Position numbers and translations under genes: made by a program
The notes under the pieces: generated by a model
What the model saw: the letters and a program-made list of their open reading frames with translations, nothing else
The model's database searches: none
Told to the model about the DNA's origin: nothing
From: Anaerolineae bacterium
GTDB lineage: Bacteria > Chloroflexota > Anaerolineae > 4572-78 > NAK82
Direction of reading: 5' to 3'
Length of the DNA stretch: 8,143 nucleotides
Assembly (NCBI GenBank): GCA_030597485.1
Contig: JAUVRU010000061.1
Location: 1 to 8,143 of the forward strand
Part shown: piece after piece, positions 6,695-8,143 of the stretch
How positions within the stretch are numbered: the first letter of the stretch is position 1
How the letters are laid out: every line of letters starts with the position of its first letter

Positions 6695-8143
6695 CTGGCC
6701 TGGGCGTGCGATCCGGATTGAGTATGGAATACCACCGCATCGGCTCCGCAGCAGTATACCAGGGAACGCTACTAAAATCCAGATTAAACAGAAACAGGGC
6801 CTGGACCCACGGCCATTCGGCACGTGTCTTTTCATAAGCCCGTACCAGATACCGGGCCTGTTGTGTCTGGTCCACGCCGATGGCCTCGTGCTCCACCAGG
6901 TCCCAATTGGTGTGTAATACCCACCCCAGCTCGGTGATCCAGATGGGAGTAGATTCGTCGCCATTGGTCACCATCACCTCTCGCTGCTGGACCACGCGGG
7001 ATAGGGATAACCCCCAGGGGTCGTTGTAGTCAGGATCGTGACCGAACGCATAGGGGTGACTACCCAGGGCGTCGAAGGCGCCGCGCGCTCCGGCGTCATA
7101 CATCCCTTGCAGGAACACAAGATCACCCATCGCTGTTGCTGATCCGTCGCCGGTGGATGCCAGCCCGCCGCTGATGACCAACGCATCAGAATCGATCGCC
7201 TTCACCGCCTGGTAGGCTGCCCGAAGCAAATCTGTGTACCTGACCGGATCAGGTTCCAGGTAGCCCCATTCGTAGTTGAGATTAGGCTCATTCCAGATCT
7301 CATAGGCGGCCACCTGCCCCCGATAGCGATGAGCCAGCGCACCCATGAACCGGGCAAAATCATCCGCATCATCCGGGGGATAGCTGAGAAAAGTATCTGC
7401 TGGCCTTGCCCAGGCAGGCGTGCCGTGGACTCGCATCAGAATGCCTAGTCCTTGGCCATGAAAGGCGGACACGGTGTTATCCGGGTCCTCCCAGCGATAC
7501 TGGCCCCGCTCCGGCTCGACCGTCTCCCAATTGACATACCCCTTGGCCCAGCCAAAGCCAAGATCACCCACCAGGTAGGCCTTTCCAAGGTCCGCCTGGT
7601 TGGCCCCGCAGGCGAATTCATATACTCCCGCCGTCTCTCTGGGCACGGCCTCCGACAGCGCGTGCTCCCTCGGGGACAGACTGTCACCGGCAAGCAGGAA
7701 TGGCAAGCCAGGTCGTGGGTCAGGAAAGTCATCCCAGGCCAGGTTGTACGTGACCCGTGTTGGGTTGCCCCCCCGGGCAGGCAGTGCGTAGATCTCGTGG
7801 TTGCCATGTTGCCAGGAAGAAAAAAGCAGCCAACCCTCCCCCTCGCCTGGCAATGGACCGGTAGCCCAGGCAAGAGAACCAAGCCAGGCGGATCCCTGCC
7901 ACAGTAAGCGGGGAGTCCCCCCCTCGCGGCTGGCCACGTAGATACCCGGCTGATTCTCTTCATCCCACCCCACGAAGCCAATGCGTCGCCCGTCCGGAGA
8001 CCATGCAGGTGCCGTGCCTTTCAACGGCCAGGTGGTGATGGCCCACTCGTGGCCGCTGTCAGTGTCGATCAGGTGGATTGCCTCAATGCCATTGCGTATT
8101 GCTGCGAACGCAATCTGGCCCCCGTCCGGAGACCACGCCGGCA
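6633..8143 (-). CDS. TolB-like beta-propeller fused to a clan GH-A glycoside hydrolase, 5' end outside window
   Basis: The frame is open to the right edge, so the N-terminus and any signal peptide are missing; 502 residues are visible (counted from the codon at 8141-8139). Residues 1 to about 150 carry PD40/TolB-type propeller strands, with PAWSPDG at 1-7 and again at 45-51 and a HEIYALPARGG strand near 115-125. From about 170 a TIM-barrel glycosidase follows: WAKGYVNWETVEPERGQY, LGILMRVHGTPAWA, YEIWNEPN with the likely acid/base Glu285, and WITELGW with the likely nucleophile Glu404. These two glutamates on WNEP and TELGW strands are typical of clan GH-A families such as GH39 and GH5, retaining glycosidases acting on plant or microbial polysaccharide. 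The exact family and substrate cannot be fixed. It is probably exported. The final residues after about RPAYTDIRY (481-489) are encoded by a heptad repeat and are rich in Lys, Thr and Asp, unlike the domain. Confidence 0.85.
   Translation of the reverse strand, partial: PAWSPDGGQIAFAAIRNGIEAIHLIDTDSGHEWAITTWPLKGTAPAWSPDGRRIGFVGWDEENQPGIYVASREGGTPRLLWQGSAWLGSLAWATGPLPGEGEGWLLFSSWQHGNHEIYALPARGGNPTRVTYNLAWDDFPDPRPGLPFLLAGDSLSPREHALSEAVPRETAGVYEFACGANQADLGKAYLVGDLGFGWAKGYVNWETVEPERGQYRWEDPDNTVSAFHGQGLGILMRVHGTPAWARPADTFLSYPPDDADDFARFMGALAHRYRGQVAAYEIWNEPNLNYEWGYLEPDPVRYTDLLRAAYQAVKAIDSDALVISGGLASTGDGSATAMGDLVFLQGMYDAGARGAFDALGSHPYAFGHDPDYNDPWGLSLSRVVQQREVMVTNGDESTPIWITELGWVLHTNWDLVEHEAIGVDQTQQARYLVRAYEKTRAEWPWVQALFLFNLDFSSVPWYTAAEPMRWYSILNPDRTPRPAYTDIRYQMTSYKRKITDDE

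Overview
The window looks like a chromosomal segment of a G+C-rich, largely uncultured bacterium, most likely Chloroflexota (Anaerolineae-like). That placement is an inference. It rests on the C-terminal beta-sandwich tail of a membrane glycosyltransferase at the left edge, the TolB-propeller plus glycosidase fusion at the right edge, and the general protein style. No rRNA, tRNA, CRISPR array, insertion sequence or phage gene was seen.

Layout. The left part reads rightwards. It holds the 3' end of a probable GT39-like membrane glycosyltransferase (1-503), then a multi-pass membrane protein of unknown function (638-1318). Everything from about 1439 to the right edge reads leftwards. From its upstream end the order is: a truncated TolB-propeller/glycoside hydrolase fusion (8143-6633), proB (6539-5448), a small YfcE/MJ0936-type phosphodiesterase (5404-4886), proA (4826-3567) and aspS (3529-1763). 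After these comes a non-coding stretch that appears to contain a complete small-RNA gene with its own promoter (1679-1707), a rod-shaped RNA of about 176 nt (1497-1672), and a strong intrinsic terminator (1439-1476). The RNA is best explained as 6S RNA (ssrS). The two transcription directions converge between 1318 and 1439.

How the genes fit together. ProB and ProA catalyse the first two steps of proline synthesis from glutamate. A metallophosphoesterase sits between them with short gaps, and aspartyl-tRNA synthetase follows 37 bp after proA, so proB-mpe-proA-aspS is probably one transcription unit. The AspRS carries the His/Gly pair linked to non-discriminating enzymes, which hints at a GatCAB route to Asn-tRNA. 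Ribosome-binding sites support internal starts for proA, aspS and the phosphodiesterase rather than the longest open frames.

The two most notable non-coding signals are the 6S-like RNA gene and an 84-bp array of degenerate 7-bp repeats (6611-6694). The array contains the stop codon of the glycosidase gene and encodes its last residues.
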